Below the pieces are notes generated by a model. The model saw only the letters and a list, made by a program, of their open reading frames with translations. It was not told where the DNA came from and ran no database searches. DNA of 64,000 bases from JAJPHW01 sp963799065 (lineage in GTDB: Bacteria > Acidobacteriota > Terriglobia > Terriglobales > Acidobacteriaceae), in the NCBI GenBank assembly GCA_963799065.1, contig CAWCVJ010000001.1, forward strand, positions 2,294,001 through 2,358,000, written 5' to 3'. Below are positions 25,948-35,912 of the stretch, piece by piece; within the stretch, counting starts at the first letter, position 1; each line of letters opens with the position of its first letter. The translations under genes were made by a program, and so were the position numbers.

Positions 25948-27588
25948 GTGAAGATCGCGCTGGGTCAGATTAATCCTACAGTGGGGGATTTCCACGGAAA
26001 TGCGGCGCGAATTATCGAGTTTGCCACTCGCGCCAAAACTGCGGGGGCGGGGCTGATCGCTTTTCCGGAACTCTCAGTCTGCGGGTATCCTCCGCGCGAT
26101 TTAGTGGAACGCGCGTCTTTCGTCGCGCACAATTATGACGCTGCGCTTCACATCGCCCACCAGACCCAGGGAATCTCCGTCATCGTGGGGATGGTCACTC
26201 CAGCCCACGCCAAGAGCGGTAAATCCGTCATGAATTCGGCAGCACTCCTGCAGGACGGCAAGATCGCATTCGTGCAATCGAAGATGCTGCTGCCGACCTA
26301 CGACGTATTCGATGAAGTGCGAAATTTCGCTCCGGCGGCCGCGCAATCGCTCTTTGATCACGCCGAGAGGCGGGTGGCATTGACCATCTGCGAGGACGCC
26401 TGGAACGACAAGAACTTTTGGAATCGCAGGCTCTACACTTTCGACCCGGTGGAGTCGCTGGTGAGAAATGGCGGCAACTTTGTCTTAAATATTTCGGCAT
26501 CGCCTTTCTGGATCGGAAAACGCGAACTGCGCCGCGACATGCTGGCCTCGATCGCGCGAAACCATCACGTCCCCGTCGCCATGGTGAACCAGGTGGGGGG
26601 CAATGACAGTCTCGTGTTCGACGGATCGAGTCTGGCACTGGACTCTTCCGGCAGCGTCATCGCGCAGGGCAAGTCGTTCGAGGAAGACTTGATTTTCTTC
26701 GATCCTGCAAGCGGTGGCGAACTACATGAGCAGATTGCCGGGGAGGAAGCCAGCGTGTATCGCGCTCTGGTTGTGGGGACCCGCGACTACATTCACAAAT
26801 GCGGTTTCCGTAAGGTCATCCTCGGATTAAGTGGAGGCATCGATTCCGCTCTGACAGCCGCCATTGCGGTGGATGCCGTCGGTGCCGAGAACGTGATGGG
26901 AATCGGTATGCCCGGTCCCTATTCTTCGGCGGGGTCGATCGACGATGCCCGATCTCTGGCGGAAAATCTAAATATCCGCTTCGAGCTTCTCCCGATTAAT
27001 GCCATTGTCGAGAGTTATGGTAAGACCTTGCAGCCCGTGTTTGCCGGATATCCGGAAGACGTAACGGAGGAAAATATACAATCCCGCGCTCGCGGGGGGA
27101 TTTTGATGGCGCTCTCCAACAAGTTCGGCGCAATCGTGCTGAGCACAGGAAATAAGAGCGAACTCGGTGTCGGCTACTGCACCCTGTATGGGGACATGGT
27201 CGGCGGCCTCGCCGTGATTTCCGATGTTCCTAAGACGCTTGTCTATCGCTTGAGCAATTACGTAAACTCATTGCGGGCGGTAATCCCCGCGACGACGATT
27301 GAGAAGCCGCCATCGGCAGAGTTGCGCCCCGATCAGAAAGATAGCGATTCACTGCCCCCCTATGATGTCCTGGATGCTATCCTTGAAGACTACGTCGAGG
27401 ACGCGCATTCGGCGGAGAAGATCGCGAGCGATCACGGACTCGATCTGGCTCTGGTAAAGCGAGTGATTCGCATGGCCGAGCGGGCGGAATATAAGCGACA
27501 GCAAGCGGCGCCCGGATTGAAAATTTCCGCCAAAGCGTATGGCTACGGACGCCGGCTCCCCATCGCAGCGAAACCCGATGTCGAGTGA
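25948..27588 (+). CDS. nadE: Glutamine-dependent NAD+ synthetase
   Basis: A 546-residue two-domain enzyme starting with GTG 25948. The N-terminal nitrilase-type amidase (about residues 1-260) shows Glu in FPELSVCGYPPRDL, Lys in QSKMLLPTYDVFDE and Cys in ALTICEDAWND, and releases ammonia from glutamine. The C-terminal synthetase shows the ATP loop LGLSGGIDSALTAAIA, IQSRARGGILMALSNK and STGNKSELGVGYCTLYGD. It amidates nicotinate adenine dinucleotide to NAD. No Shine-Dalgarno precedes the GTG; a TACACT -10-like box (25936-25941) seven bases upstream would give a leaderless or nearly leaderless mRNA. Confidence 0.96.
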   Translation: MKIALGQINPTVGDFHGNAARIIEFATRAKTAGAGLIAFPELSVCGYPPRDLVERASFVAHNYDAALHIAHQTQGISVIVGMVTPAHAKSGKSVMNSAALLQDGKIAFVQSKMLLPTYDVFDEVRNFAPAAAQSLFDHAERRVALTICEDAWNDKNFWNRRLYTFDPVESLVRNGGNFVLNISASPFWIGKRELRRDMLASIARNHHVPVAMVNQVGGNDSLVFDGSSLALDSSGSVIAQGKSFEEDLIFFDPASGGELHEQIAGEEASVYRALVVGTRDYIHKCGFRKVILGLSGGIDSALTAAIAVDAVGAENVMGIGMPGPYSSAGSIDDARSLAENLNIRFELLPINAIVESYGKTLQPVFAGYPEDVTEENIQSRARGGILMALSNKFGAIVLSTGNKSELGVGYCTLYGDMVGGLAVISDVPKTLVYRLSNYVNSLRAVIPATTIEKPPSAELRPDQKDSDSLPPYDVLDAILEDYVEDAHSAEKIASDHGLDLALVKRVIRMAERAEYKRQQAAPGLKISAKAYGYGRRLPIAAKPDVE

Positions 27589-27630
27589 AATCCGCTGGTG
27601 TGTTCGAACCCATAATCTTAAGGAGCTATT

Positions 27631-28533
27631 TTGAGTACTCGCAAAAATTCGATGTGGAAGTTGGCGGTCGGATTTCTCGTCATGCTGCTTGCGAGCTCTG
27701 CCACCGCACAACAGAAGTCAGCCTTGAAAGCCAGCACAGCGGAGCCAGCGGAGAGCGGCTTGCCTTCCGAAGAAACCGTCAACGAGTTCCTGCACGACAT
27801 GTTCGGCCACGACCCTTCGTTGACCTTTAGGGTTGCGGCCATCAAGCCTTCCGAAATCCCCGGCATGGCGGAAATCACCATCATACTCAGCAGCCCGCAG
27901 GGCCAGCAAAGCGACAGACTGTATGTCACTCCAGACGGCAAACACGCGTTTAGCGGAGAGCCCATCCCGTTCGGCGCTCATCCTTTTGCCGCGGATCGGA
28001 AGACGCTGGAGCAAGGCGTCAACGGGCCATCGCGAGGTCCTGCGAAAGCTCCGGTCACCATTGTAGAGTTTAGCGACCTGCAATGTCCGCACTGTAAAGA
28101 GGCCCAACCGAAAATCGAAACACTACTGACCAGTGAACCCAACGTCAGGTTGGTATTTCAAAATTTCCCGCTGCCTATGCACGATTGGGCCAACAAAGCC
28201 GCCGACTATGCCGACTGCGTCGGACGCAGCTCCAACGACGCATTCTGGAAGTTCATCCAGGGCGTATACGATGCTCAAGCCGACATCACCGAGGCCAATG
28301 CGGATGACAAGTTGAAGGCCATCGCAGATGCATCCGGCGCGAAGAGCGCGGAGATTGCGGTGTGCGCCGCCAAGCCGGAGACCCAGACCCGGGTCGAAAA
28401 ATCCCTGGCCCTGGGCAAAGAGGTGGGGGTCAACTCAACGCCGACTATCTTCATCAATGGACGAAAAGTTGCGAGTTTGGGAACTCTTCCGGACGAAGTG
28501 TTCAAGAGCCTGGTTGATTTCGCCGCAAAGTGA
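27631..28533 (+). CDS. Secreted DsbA-like thioredoxin-fold protein
   Basis: A 300-residue protein read from TTG 27631, preceded by AAGGAG five bases upstream; an ATG at 27,652 is possible but has no ribosome site. A signal peptide (LAVGFLVMLLASSATAQ) is followed by a ~95-residue leading domain without recognised motif and a DsbA/thioredoxin_4 domain with CxxC in FSDLQCPHCKEAQPK and the cis-proline loop VNSTPTIFINGRKV. It likely forms, breaks or isomerises disulfides in exported proteins. A second Cys pair (DYADCVG, EIAVCAAK) may form a structural disulfide. It is convergent with a secretin gene 50 bases away. Confidence 0.9.
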   Translation: MSTRKNSMWKLAVGFLVMLLASSATAQQKSALKASTAEPAESGLPSEETVNEFLHDMFGHDPSLTFRVAAIKPSEIPGMAEITIILSSPQGQQSDRLYVTPDGKHAFSGEPIPFGAHPFAADRKTLEQGVNGPSRGPAKAPVTIVEFSDLQCPHCKEAQPKIETLLTSEPNVRLVFQNFPLPMHDWANKAADYADCVGRSSNDAFWKFIQGVYDAQADITEANADDKLKAIADASGAKSAEIAVCAAKPETQTRVEKSLALGKEVGVNSTPTIFINGRKVASLGTLPDEVFKSLVDFAAK

Positions 28534-28582
28534 TGATGTAACCCGCAAGCTTTCCGCTGTGCGGGCGCATGGAGAATTCACT

Positions 28583-30421
28583 CTACTTGTCCAGCCAAAT
28601 CTCCAGCCCAGCTTGGCGCCTGGGGTTGCTCACCACATGCGGGGTGATGATCACCATGAGCTCGTTGTCGGTGTCCTGCTTGTTGTTATCCACTAAACTC
28701 TTGTTGATGAGCGGCAGCGCCCCCAAGCCTGGAATTCCGCTCAAGCTAAGCTGCTCGGAGCGGTCCACTTCTCCGGTGACCAGTGCAGGCTCGCCATCCA
28801 TAAGCGTGACGCTGCCTTTGAACTCACGGTTGGAAATGATCGGCTGATTGTTTACAGTTACCGCACCCAGCGAACGGAGTTGCATATCCAGCGTAAGGGC
28901 AACGCTGGAATCGGCGTAGACAACAGGTTTGGCCTTTAGGCTCAATCCCAAATCTTCATACGTAAATGACGGAGCCAGTCCGATGGAAGACAAGGCACTT
29001 GTAGCGCTGGCGGCGGCCGCGCCTAATCCCGGAATTCCACCGAGTCCCGAAATCCCCGAAGAAAAACTGGCGGTCAGGATGGGGTAACGTTCGCCAATTT
29101 TGAACGTGGCTTCGTTGTTCTGCGCGACGCGCAACGAGGCATGACGGAGATCGCGGGCCCAACTCTCATTCAGCGACAAGTTGGCGGTGACGTTGTCCAG
29201 GCTCAAGCCTTCAAAGGTTAGCCCTCCTCCGAACGTAGCCAGCGGCTGACTGAAGATTCCTTGTCCGCTCTGCAACTGGCTCAGTAGGGTGGAGAGCGAT
29301 CCCAGATTGGCTGCGCTCAAGCCTCCGGACGCGATTTGGTTAATGATGCTTTGCAGGCTCTGCCCGCCCAGAGCCGCCAATGCCGCAGCTGGGATGTTGT
29401 ACAGATTGAAATTGTTGGGCACATGCAGGCCGATATTGTGCGCCAGACTGGAACTGAGTTCATAGACCTGGATATCGAGAATGACCTGGGGACGCGAGTC
29501 GTCGAGCGACTCTAAAAATTGTGTCGCCGCTTCCAGAGTGCGCTGCGGCGCGCGGACTTCTATCGTTCCTGAGGACGGCGATTGCAGCACAAAGCGTATC
29601 TCAAAAATACTGCGTAACGCATTTACGATGTCGTTCAACTCGGTCGGATTGGTCACGGCGGGGAAGGAAAACCGCCGCAGGCCCATCCGATCGAACTGTC
29701 GGTGATTGTCTACGCTGTCGGCGGCGATCAATACCTGCTTCTCCGAGAGAGGCGTCCAAAATGTTTTCGTAACCGCGGAAGCCGCGCGCATAGCGTCGCT
29801 GAAGGACACTGCGTCGATATCGAACCAAACATGGCGAGAAGCGACGGAGTCATCGAACTGTACAGAAATTCCGTACGCCTTCGCCACTTGGCTCAACATC
29901 TCCTTGGTGTCGCCCCGGAAATGAAATTCATGAGGGGCAGCATCGGGAGCGAGAGTCAACATGCCAGAATCTTGAACGACGAGCGGCACGGCCGCTAGAT
30001 CGGGGGTCCAGTTGCCGGCCGCATCTTGCAGCCGCTGTTGTGCAAACTCATTCGTCGGATCGAATTGCAGCACGGTGCGAAAATCGGCTAACGCCTTGAT
30101 CCCTTGCTTCTCCATGAGCTCTCTGCTGCCACGCTGGAGATATTCGTAGACCAGATTCTGGCGGGCGTTAGCCAGAGTGATCGCATACTTGGTATTGCTG
30201 GGATCGAGCTGTGAAGCAGCCTGGAAGTCGTCGTACGCCTCTTCGGAATGGCGATCGTGTTCCAGCCGGAGACCCTTAGCATAGGTCACGGCTGCCTTCT
30301 TGCGATCACTTTTCAGCAGAGCGCAAGCCGCCCCGCCGGGACAGTTCGCGGGCGGACCATCCTCTGCCAACCCCAGGGCTGCGAGTAGCGCGGTCGCGAG
30401 AAGAAGTGTGCATAACCGCAT
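28583..30421 (-). CDS. Secretin-family outer-membrane channel with TPR N-terminus
   Basis: A 612-residue protein starting at ATG 30421; the open frame upstream is not used because the signal peptide begins here (MRLCTLLLATALLAALGLAE). TPR-like repeats follow at about 25-130 (YDDFQAASQLDPSNTKYAIT; FRTVLQFDPTNEFAQQ), then a secretin short N-domain (GDTKEMLSQVAKAYGISVQF), an N1/N3-like domain (GTIEVRAPQRTLEAATQFLE), and the C-terminal secretin barrel (DLGLSLKAKPVV, GEPALVTGEV, GIPGLGALPLINK, ELMVIITPHVV). It should form the gated outer-membrane ring of a type II secretion or type IV pilus-like machine. No other secretion genes are adjacent, so the system it serves is unknown. Confidence 0.88.
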   Translation of the reverse strand: MRLCTLLLATALLAALGLAEDGPPANCPGGAACALLKSDRKKAAVTYAKGLRLEHDRHSEEAYDDFQAASQLDPSNTKYAITLANARQNLVYEYLQRGSRELMEKQGIKALADFRTVLQFDPTNEFAQQRLQDAAGNWTPDLAAVPLVVQDSGMLTLAPDAAPHEFHFRGDTKEMLSQVAKAYGISVQFDDSVASRHVWFDIDAVSFSDAMRAASAVTKTFWTPLSEKQVLIAADSVDNHRQFDRMGLRRFSFPAVTNPTELNDIVNALRSIFEIRFVLQSPSSGTIEVRAPQRTLEAATQFLESLDDSRPQVILDIQVYELSSSLAHNIGLHVPNNFNLYNIPAAALAALGGQSLQSIINQIASGGLSAANLGSLSTLLSQLQSGQGIFSQPLATFGGGLTFEGLSLDNVTANLSLNESWARDLRHASLRVAQNNEATFKIGERYPILTASFSSGISGLGGIPGLGAAAASATSALSSIGLAPSFTYEDLGLSLKAKPVVYADSSVALTLDMQLRSLGAVTVNNQPIISNREFKGSVTLMDGEPALVTGEVDRSEQLSLSGIPGLGALPLINKSLVDNNKQDTDNELMVIITPHVVSNPRRQAGLEIWLDK

Positions 30422-30557
30422 GGTCTTGGTTGACCTCAAGAATAACAAGTGTGTCCCCCTCCCGCGCGCGCTTGCGAACGAGTTGCGGACATGACCGTAC
30501 ATCGGAGAACGGCCTCGGGCAGAGTTCTTGCGACCCAACTACAGAGGCAACCCTTCG

Positions 30558-32231
30558 CTAGCGGTTCGCCACCCGTTGCGGTCGGTGAAACAGTTCTACC
30601 GCGTTCGCGTCCTTATCCGCCCGCCTTTGCGACCCGCTGTCATAAGCCGCTCCCACAAAGGCTTTGAACAGCGGATGCGGCTCCAGTGGCTTCGACTTGA
30701 ACTCCGGATGAAACTGGCATCCGATAAAGTGGGGATGATCCGGCAGTTCAATCATTTCGACATACGTCCCATCCGGAGTCGAACCGGAAATCTTAAGTCC
30801 CGACGCTGTCAAAGGGCCCTCATATTCGCGGTTAAATTCATAACGATGCCGATGCCGTTCGCTGATCTCGGAAACGCCATAAATCTCATGAGCCAGCGTG
30901 TTCGGCTCGATCTTGCAAGTCCATGCGCCCAGTCGCATCGTCCCGCCCAACTCTTCGACGCCGCGAAGTTCGCGCAACTTATAAATCACGCGATGCGGCG
31001 TCGAGGGATCGAACTCGCTTGAATTCGCACCCGTCAATCCGCAGACGTTGCGTGCATATTCAATGCAGGCCGTCTGCATGCCCAGGCAAATTCCAAAGTA
31101 CGGAACTTTATTTTCCCGCGCATAACGAATTGCATTCAGCATGCCTTCGATGCCGCGCTTGCCAAATCCCCCGGGAACCAGCAAGCCATCGTAATCGCGA
31201 AGCTGCTCTTCGTAGGAAGCGTCGCCGGTTTCGAGGCCTTCCGCCTCGATCCAATTCACTTGCAGCTTGAGATTGTGCGCCAATGCGCCGTGCACCAGTG
31301 CTTCCTTCAGTGACTTGTAGGAGTCTTCATACTCCACATACTTTCCCACGATTCCTATCGTGACTTCGGCCTTGGGATTGTAAACACGATGAACCAACTC
31401 CTCCCATCGCTTCATGTTTCGCGCCGGGGCGTCGATGTGCAAATATTTCAGGGCCAGCGTGTCCACGCCTTCACTCGCAAAGTTCAGAGGCACTTCATAA
31501 ATCGAGGCTACGTCTTTCGCCGTGATCACGGCCTCTTCACCTACATTGCAGAACAGCGCGATCTTCGACTTGATTTCTTTGGATAGAAAACGATCGGTGC
31601 GGCATAGAAGAATATCCGGCTGAATTCCGATGCTGAGCAACTCTTTCACCGAGTGCTGCGTAGGCTTAGTCTTCAGTTCCTGCGCCGCCGCGATGAACGG
31701 AACCAGCGTGACGTGCATGAACAGGGTATGTTCGCGCCCCAACTCTTGCCGCATCTGCCGAATCGCTTCCATAAATGGCAGCGACTCGATATCGCCAACC
31801 GTGCCGCCAATCTCGACGATAGCAACGTCCACGTCCTGTGCAACTTTCTTCATCGCGGATTTAATTTCATTGGTGACGTGCGGAATCACCTGCACCGTCT
31901 TGCCCAGATAATCGCCGCGCCGTTCTTTGGTGATGATCTGCTCGTAAATGCGGCCCGTGGTCCAGTTGTTGTCGCGCGAAAGTTTGGCGTGCGTGAAGCG
32001 CTCGTAGTGGCCAAGGTCGAGATCGGTTTCCGCGCCGTCGTCGGTGACAAAGACCTCGCCATGCTGGAACGGCGACATGGTGCCGGGATCGACGTTGAGG
32101 TAAGGATCGAACTTCATCAGGTTGACCTTGAGCCCGCGGCTCTCCAGCAGGCAGCCGATCGAAGCCGCCGCCAAACCCTTGCCCAATGAAGACACAACTC
32201 CACCCGTCACAAAGATGTACTTTGCCGACAT
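30558..32231 (-). CDS. pyrG: CTP synthase
   Basis: A 557-residue enzyme starting at ATG 32231 with GAGGAAG upstream; the frame is open for 48 further codons but the conserved start is MSAKYIFVTGGVVSSLGKGL. The synthetase domain shows the P-loop just quoted and YLNVDPGTMSPFQHGEVFVT. The glutamine amidotransferase domain shows the oxyanion strand VPGGFGKRG, the nucleophile Cys in YFGICLGMQ and the late His-Pro-Glu in GCQFHPEFKSKP. It converts UTP to CTP using ATP and glutamine. The last ~25 residues (AYDSGSQRRADKDANAVELF) are an extension of ordinary type. Confidence 0.98.
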   Translation of the reverse strand: MSAKYIFVTGGVVSSLGKGLAAASIGCLLESRGLKVNLMKFDPYLNVDPGTMSPFQHGEVFVTDDGAETDLDLGHYERFTHAKLSRDNNWTTGRIYEQIITKERRGDYLGKTVQVIPHVTNEIKSAMKKVAQDVDVAIVEIGGTVGDIESLPFMEAIRQMRQELGREHTLFMHVTLVPFIAAAQELKTKPTQHSVKELLSIGIQPDILLCRTDRFLSKEIKSKIALFCNVGEEAVITAKDVASIYEVPLNFASEGVDTLALKYLHIDAPARNMKRWEELVHRVYNPKAEVTIGIVGKYVEYEDSYKSLKEALVHGALAHNLKLQVNWIEAEGLETGDASYEEQLRDYDGLLVPGGFGKRGIEGMLNAIRYARENKVPYFGICLGMQTACIEYARNVCGLTGANSSEFDPSTPHRVIYKLRELRGVEELGGTMRLGAWTCKIEPNTLAHEIYGVSEISERHRHRYEFNREYEGPLTASGLKISGSTPDGTYVEMIELPDHPHFIGCQFHPEFKSKPLEPHPLFKAFVGAAYDSGSQRRADKDANAVELFHRPQRVANR

Positions 32232-32406
32232 CGCTTCCTCGCTTGAAATTGTCTGTGAGATTTGTGCAGGCTGGGATGCACGCTCAATTATGCCAGAAAT
32301 GGGCAAGGAAGGAAACGGATTTTCGATTGTGGGTGAGAACGCACGCCCCAGGTTCGCGTCGCTTTTCGACGCCAACCTCGGCTAACATAAGCGAGAAAAG
32401 TGGCAA

Positions 32407-33069
32407 TCATTTCGGGCCCGCACTCGAGAGCAAACGCCGCCCCCGCGCCCGCGCCACATTCACCAGCGAAGGATCACTCGCGATCTTCTCCAGAATAGGT
32501 CGAATCGCTGCAAGCTCAGCTAAGTCTCCTTCTTGCTGCAAGCTTTCCATCGACTTGAGTTCCGCGTCCAGAGCCAGCTTCTGATAGTGATAATCGAAAT
32601 CCAGCCGACGTCCAAACTCGAGCGTTGCCGAAATGCCCGCGAACAAACGCACCAGATCTCGAACCGATTGCGAAGGAGAGTAATCGAAGTCTGCATGATT
32701 ATTTTGAGTTCCGTCTTGGTACGTCAGAGACTTCCTGCCAGTGAACGCAATTCCCTTCTTGGTAGAATCCAGCGGCTTCGCAAAGTATCCCGCCTCTTTC
32801 GCCAGGTCCGAAATACGATTACGAGTCGCTTCTGACAAAACAAACTCATCATGATAAGGATCAGCAGGCGAATCCGGCGTCACCCTTCCGGTGGACTCGT
32901 ACGACGCCTTGCCGTCGGATGAGACGTAGAAAAAATAGTGGTCAGGCTCGGAGCCAGGAAAATCCAGAGAATAAGTGATGACCGCAGGCTGAGGCTGCTG
33001 CGCAACAGCAAAACACGAGAACAGCAACGCCGAGATGGCTATGAGTAGTCTGCTAATCGGCACCCGCAT
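32407..33069 (-). CDS. Secreted protein of unknown function
   Basis: A 220-residue protein starting at ATG 33069, where a clean signal peptide begins (MRVPISRLLIAISALLFSCF, then AVAQQ); the frame is open upstream but without signal character. The mature part has YSLDFPGSEPDHYFFYVSSD and YESTGRVTPDSPADPYHDEF, then a helical C-terminus. I do not recognise a catalytic motif. It follows ruvC on the same strand after 49 bases and may be cotranscribed with it. It probably works in the periplasm. Confidence 0.8.
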   Translation of the reverse strand: MRVPISRLLIAISALLFSCFAVAQQPQPAVITYSLDFPGSEPDHYFFYVSSDGKASYESTGRVTPDSPADPYHDEFVLSEATRNRISDLAKEAGYFAKPLDSTKKGIAFTGRKSLTYQDGTQNNHADFDYSPSQSVRDLVRLFAGISATLEFGRRLDFDYHYQKLALDAELKSMESLQQEGDLAELAAIRPILEKIASDPSLVNVARARGRRLLSSAGPK

Positions 33070-33118
33070 AGCACACAGATGCCGGATCCGGAAAATCGTC
33101 GCAGGTGTCTCCACCGGA

Positions 33119-33619
33119 TTAGTTCGCCACGGCTTGGCGCTGCAGCGTGGCGGATGTATGAAGATGGCAGATGGCGATCGCCAAAGCGTCCGCGGCATCG
33201 GGCGGTTCGGGAATCTGCTCCAGCCGCAGCAGCCGCGCGACCATGAGCTGGACTTGCGCCTTTTCAGCCCGACCATAGCCGACGACCGCAGATTTTATGG
33301 TTAGCGGAGCATACTCCGCCACCACCAACCCCGCGACTGATGCCGCCAGCATCGCCACGCCACGCACCTGACCCAACTTCAGCGCCGACTTCACATTGAG
33401 CGCGTAAAAGACATCCTCAATCGCGACGTTCTCGGGCTGATGCGCGGCAATAAGCGAGTTGAGACGATCGAAAATAATCGCGAGCCGTGTCGACATCGGA
33501 GTGCGCTTCGACAACTTGATGGCGCCGCAGTCCAGGCACAGCAAGCTGGTGTCGTCGCGCAACTCAACCACGCCGTACCCGGTATACTCCGTGCCGCAGT
33601 CGATCCCGAGAACGCGCAT
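33119..33619 (-). CDS. ruvC: Crossover junction endodeoxyribonuclease RuvC
   Basis: A 166-residue protein of standard length. The four acidic active-site residues are all present: Asp7 (VLGIDCGTEYTGYGV), Glu68 (VAIEDVFYA), Asp141 and Asp144 (PPDAADALAIAICH). It resolves Holliday junctions with RuvAB; ruvA and ruvB are not in this window. Start codon at 33619. It is divergent from nothing nearby and lies between the ABC/amidohydrolase operon and the unknown secreted protein, all on the minus strand. Confidence 0.95.
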   Translation of the reverse strand: MRVLGIDCGTEYTGYGVVELRDDTSLLCLDCGAIKLSKRTPMSTRLAIIFDRLNSLIAAHQPENVAIEDVFYALNVKSALKLGQVRGVAMLAASVAGLVVAEYAPLTIKSAVVGYGRAEKAQVQLMVARLLRLEQIPEPPDAADALAIAICHLHTSATLQRQAVAN

Positions 33620-33692
33620 CCCCTAGAGTCTATCGCAAGAAAAGCATGGCGAAGCCGCCTGGAAGCAAGATGCGCAACCGTCGTAGTCGAGA

Positions 33693-35891
33693 CTACTGCT
33701 GATCGAACAATTCCGATCGATCCACATTCTCACCCTTGAAGAACACCGCAGAAATACGCTCCAGCGCATTGATGTCCGTCAAAGGATTGCCGTCGACGAT
33801 CAATAAATCCGCGTCGCGTCCCTTCTGAATAGAGCCAATGTGCTCATCGTCTCGAAGCTGTCGTGCTGCGTTGTAAGTCGCGGCCTGCAAGGCGTCGCCC
33901 GCAGGAATCCCAGCCGCGACCCACAATTCGAGCTCATGCTGCACCGTCGGCCCATGCACCACCAGAATATTTCCAGCATCGCTTCCGGTGACCAGCATCA
34001 CGCCATGCTTATAAGCCGCCAGCAAATTCTGCGTGCCAATCTTCAGGTCGAAAGGAAAGCCACCCAACCGCTGCCGCATTTCCTGAGTATCTTTCGAGGT
34101 CAGTCCTTCTTCTGTAGCTTTGAGCAGCGCCGCCGGACCCACTTGTTGCACCAGCGAGCGCTTCAGCAAATCGTCTTTTCCCGCGGCAAAATCGCGGAAC
34201 GCCTCGCCCACGCTCAAAGTCGGATCGTAGAAAACTTTCTGCTGCACCATTTGCTCGAACGAGGCGTCCGGAATCGCATCGCGGAAAGAGCCATGCTCAA
34301 TGGAATCCACGCCCGCATGAAGCGCGTCGGATACATCCTGCGCATTCCCGGTATGCACCGAAAGCGGCAACGAATCCTGACGAGCCTCGCTGGCGATAGC
34401 ATCGAGATAGGAAACATCAAGGCGGTTATACAACACCGAACCTCCGCCCGATTCCATGATCGCTTTGATACCATCCACGCCCGCGTGTTTGAGATCGTCC
34501 ACTTGCCGCTTCGCCTGATCTGCCGAGTTTGGGATGCGAACGAATTGGGCCTCGAACTGCTGTCGCATCGATTCCGGCAGCGACTTAAAGTATTCGGTCC
34601 CATGCCCGCCCTTTGCCGTGAATAAAGGACCGCAGGTGAAGAGTTCCGCGCCCAATTTTTCGCCGCTGTTCACAATGCTGCGAACTTTGAGCACTGCGTC
34701 CAGCGGATCGCCCACGCTCTTCACCGTAGTCACGCCGCTGTACAGATAAGCAGCCAGATGGCGCTCCATTTCGGCATCCATGTCGTACTTCGACATGTCC
34801 TCATAGAAGCCACCCGGCGCCGCCAAATGCACATGCACATCAATCAGACCAGGCAGAATCGTCTTCCCTGCCGCCTCGATGGGTTCGGCATGAAGGGTTT
34901 TTGCGTCGGGCCACGTGCCGTCGTACACCTCTTCGATCTTGCCGAGACGAACCAAAACCGCGCCGCTTTCGATCACTTTTCCGTTGCCGACAATGATGCG
35001 GGCACCTCGAATCAAGTAAGTCTGCCGCCGCGCCAATTCGCGATTGAGAATCTTCGTCTTAACCACGTTCTGCTGGGTATGCGCCTGCCATCCGCCCAAC
35101 ACAAAGAACGGCAGGAGAACGGCCAGAATCCAGAGCTTGGATGCGGATCGAATCTTTTCCTCCTTTTCCCAGCGAAACAACTTCATGGAAATAAACGTGG
35201 CCACCAGGATCGTGATGGCCAGCGCCATAACCGCTAATGAATCCATCAATAAGTTTTCCTGCCGCAGCATCATGCCCTGCATTCCGGACACAAGATACGT
35301 CGCAGGCAAGAACTGTGTGATCGTCAACAACCATCCTGGAAACATGGAGGTCGGAAACGTCGCCCCGCTCAGCAGCAACATGGGCAAGTAAATCAACTGC
35401 ACCAGAATCTGGCTTTCTTGCGACGTGTTCACTACTGAAGCCAGAATCATCCCAATGGAGCGGAAGGCCATAATTCCCAGTGAGATAAAAAAGAAAATCG
35501 AAACCATGCTCGACGGCCACGGCATGCCGTAGCCGAAGTGAGCCACACAGAACATGACAACCACGAACGGCATAAACAGAATCCAGCCCGTAATAATTGA
35601 AGCCACTAAAATCGGAGCGGGCGTAATCGGCGTGACTTTATACCGCCGCAGCACGTTGGCTTCCCGCTCCTGCACGGCGCGCATTCCGGCGCCAAATAAT
35701 CCGTTGCCCAGAATGCCCAGAATCGTGACCATGGTCAGCACCTGGGTCATCGCGCCGCCGCGATCTCCATGCAGAATCTGCGCGAAACTAATCAGGAACA
35801 CTAACGGGAAAAGATAGTTAAAGAAGATTACTGACTTCTGCCGCAGGGCCAGCCGGAGATCCATCTGAATGAAGGCTAGATAAGGTTTCAT
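33693..35891 (-). CDS. Fusion of ABC-2 permease and metal-dependent amidohydrolase
   Basis: One 732-residue open frame without internal stop joins two complete families. Residues ~1-250 are an ABC-2 permease with six hydrophobic segments (FFNYLFPLVFLISF, VTILGILGNGLFGAG, LVQLIYLPMLLLSG). A seventh helix at about 253-270 (LWILAVLLPFFVLGGW) leads to an imidazolonepropionase-like amidohydrolase at about 290-732 with metal ligands in LPGLIDVHVHLAAPGG, LSVHTGNA, SIEHGSF and VTGSDAGN. The hydrolase would sit outside the membrane after the last helix. The ATPase gene follows on the upstream side (21 bases, same strand). The substrate is unknown; a transporter with a tethered periplasmic hydrolase is the simplest reading. 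Confidence 0.9.
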   Translation of the reverse strand: MKPYLAFIQMDLRLALRQKSVIFFNYLFPLVFLISFAQILHGDRGGAMTQVLTMVTILGILGNGLFGAGMRAVQEREANVLRRYKVTPITPAPILVASIITGWILFMPFVVVMFCVAHFGYGMPWPSSMVSIFFFISLGIMAFRSIGMILASVVNTSQESQILVQLIYLPMLLLSGATFPTSMFPGWLLTITQFLPATYLVSGMQGMMLRQENLLMDSLAVMALAITILVATFISMKLFRWEKEEKIRSASKLWILAVLLPFFVLGGWQAHTQQNVVKTKILNRELARRQTYLIRGARIIVGNGKVIESGAVLVRLGKIEEVYDGTWPDAKTLHAEPIEAAGKTILPGLIDVHVHLAAPGGFYEDMSKYDMDAEMERHLAAYLYSGVTTVKSVGDPLDAVLKVRSIVNSGEKLGAELFTCGPLFTAKGGHGTEYFKSLPESMRQQFEAQFVRIPNSADQAKRQVDDLKHAGVDGIKAIMESGGGSVLYNRLDVSYLDAIASEARQDSLPLSVHTGNAQDVSDALHAGVDSIEHGSFRDAIPDASFEQMVQQKVFYDPTLSVGEAFRDFAAGKDDLLKRSLVQQVGPAALLKATEEGLTSKDTQEMRQRLGGFPFDLKIGTQNLLAAYKHGVMLVTGSDAGNILVVHGPTVQHELELWVAAGIPAGDALQAATYNAARQLRDDEHIGSIQKGRDADLLIVDGNPLTDINALERISAVFFKGENVDRSELFDQQ

Positions 35892-35912
35892 CGTTCTGGC
35901 TTCGTCGCTGAA

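Noticed and set aside
28542..28565. Terminator between the DsbA-like and secretin genes (CCCGC-N14-GCGGG)
   Set aside because: The stem is only five pairs with a 14-base loop and no T run in either direction; too weak to call.
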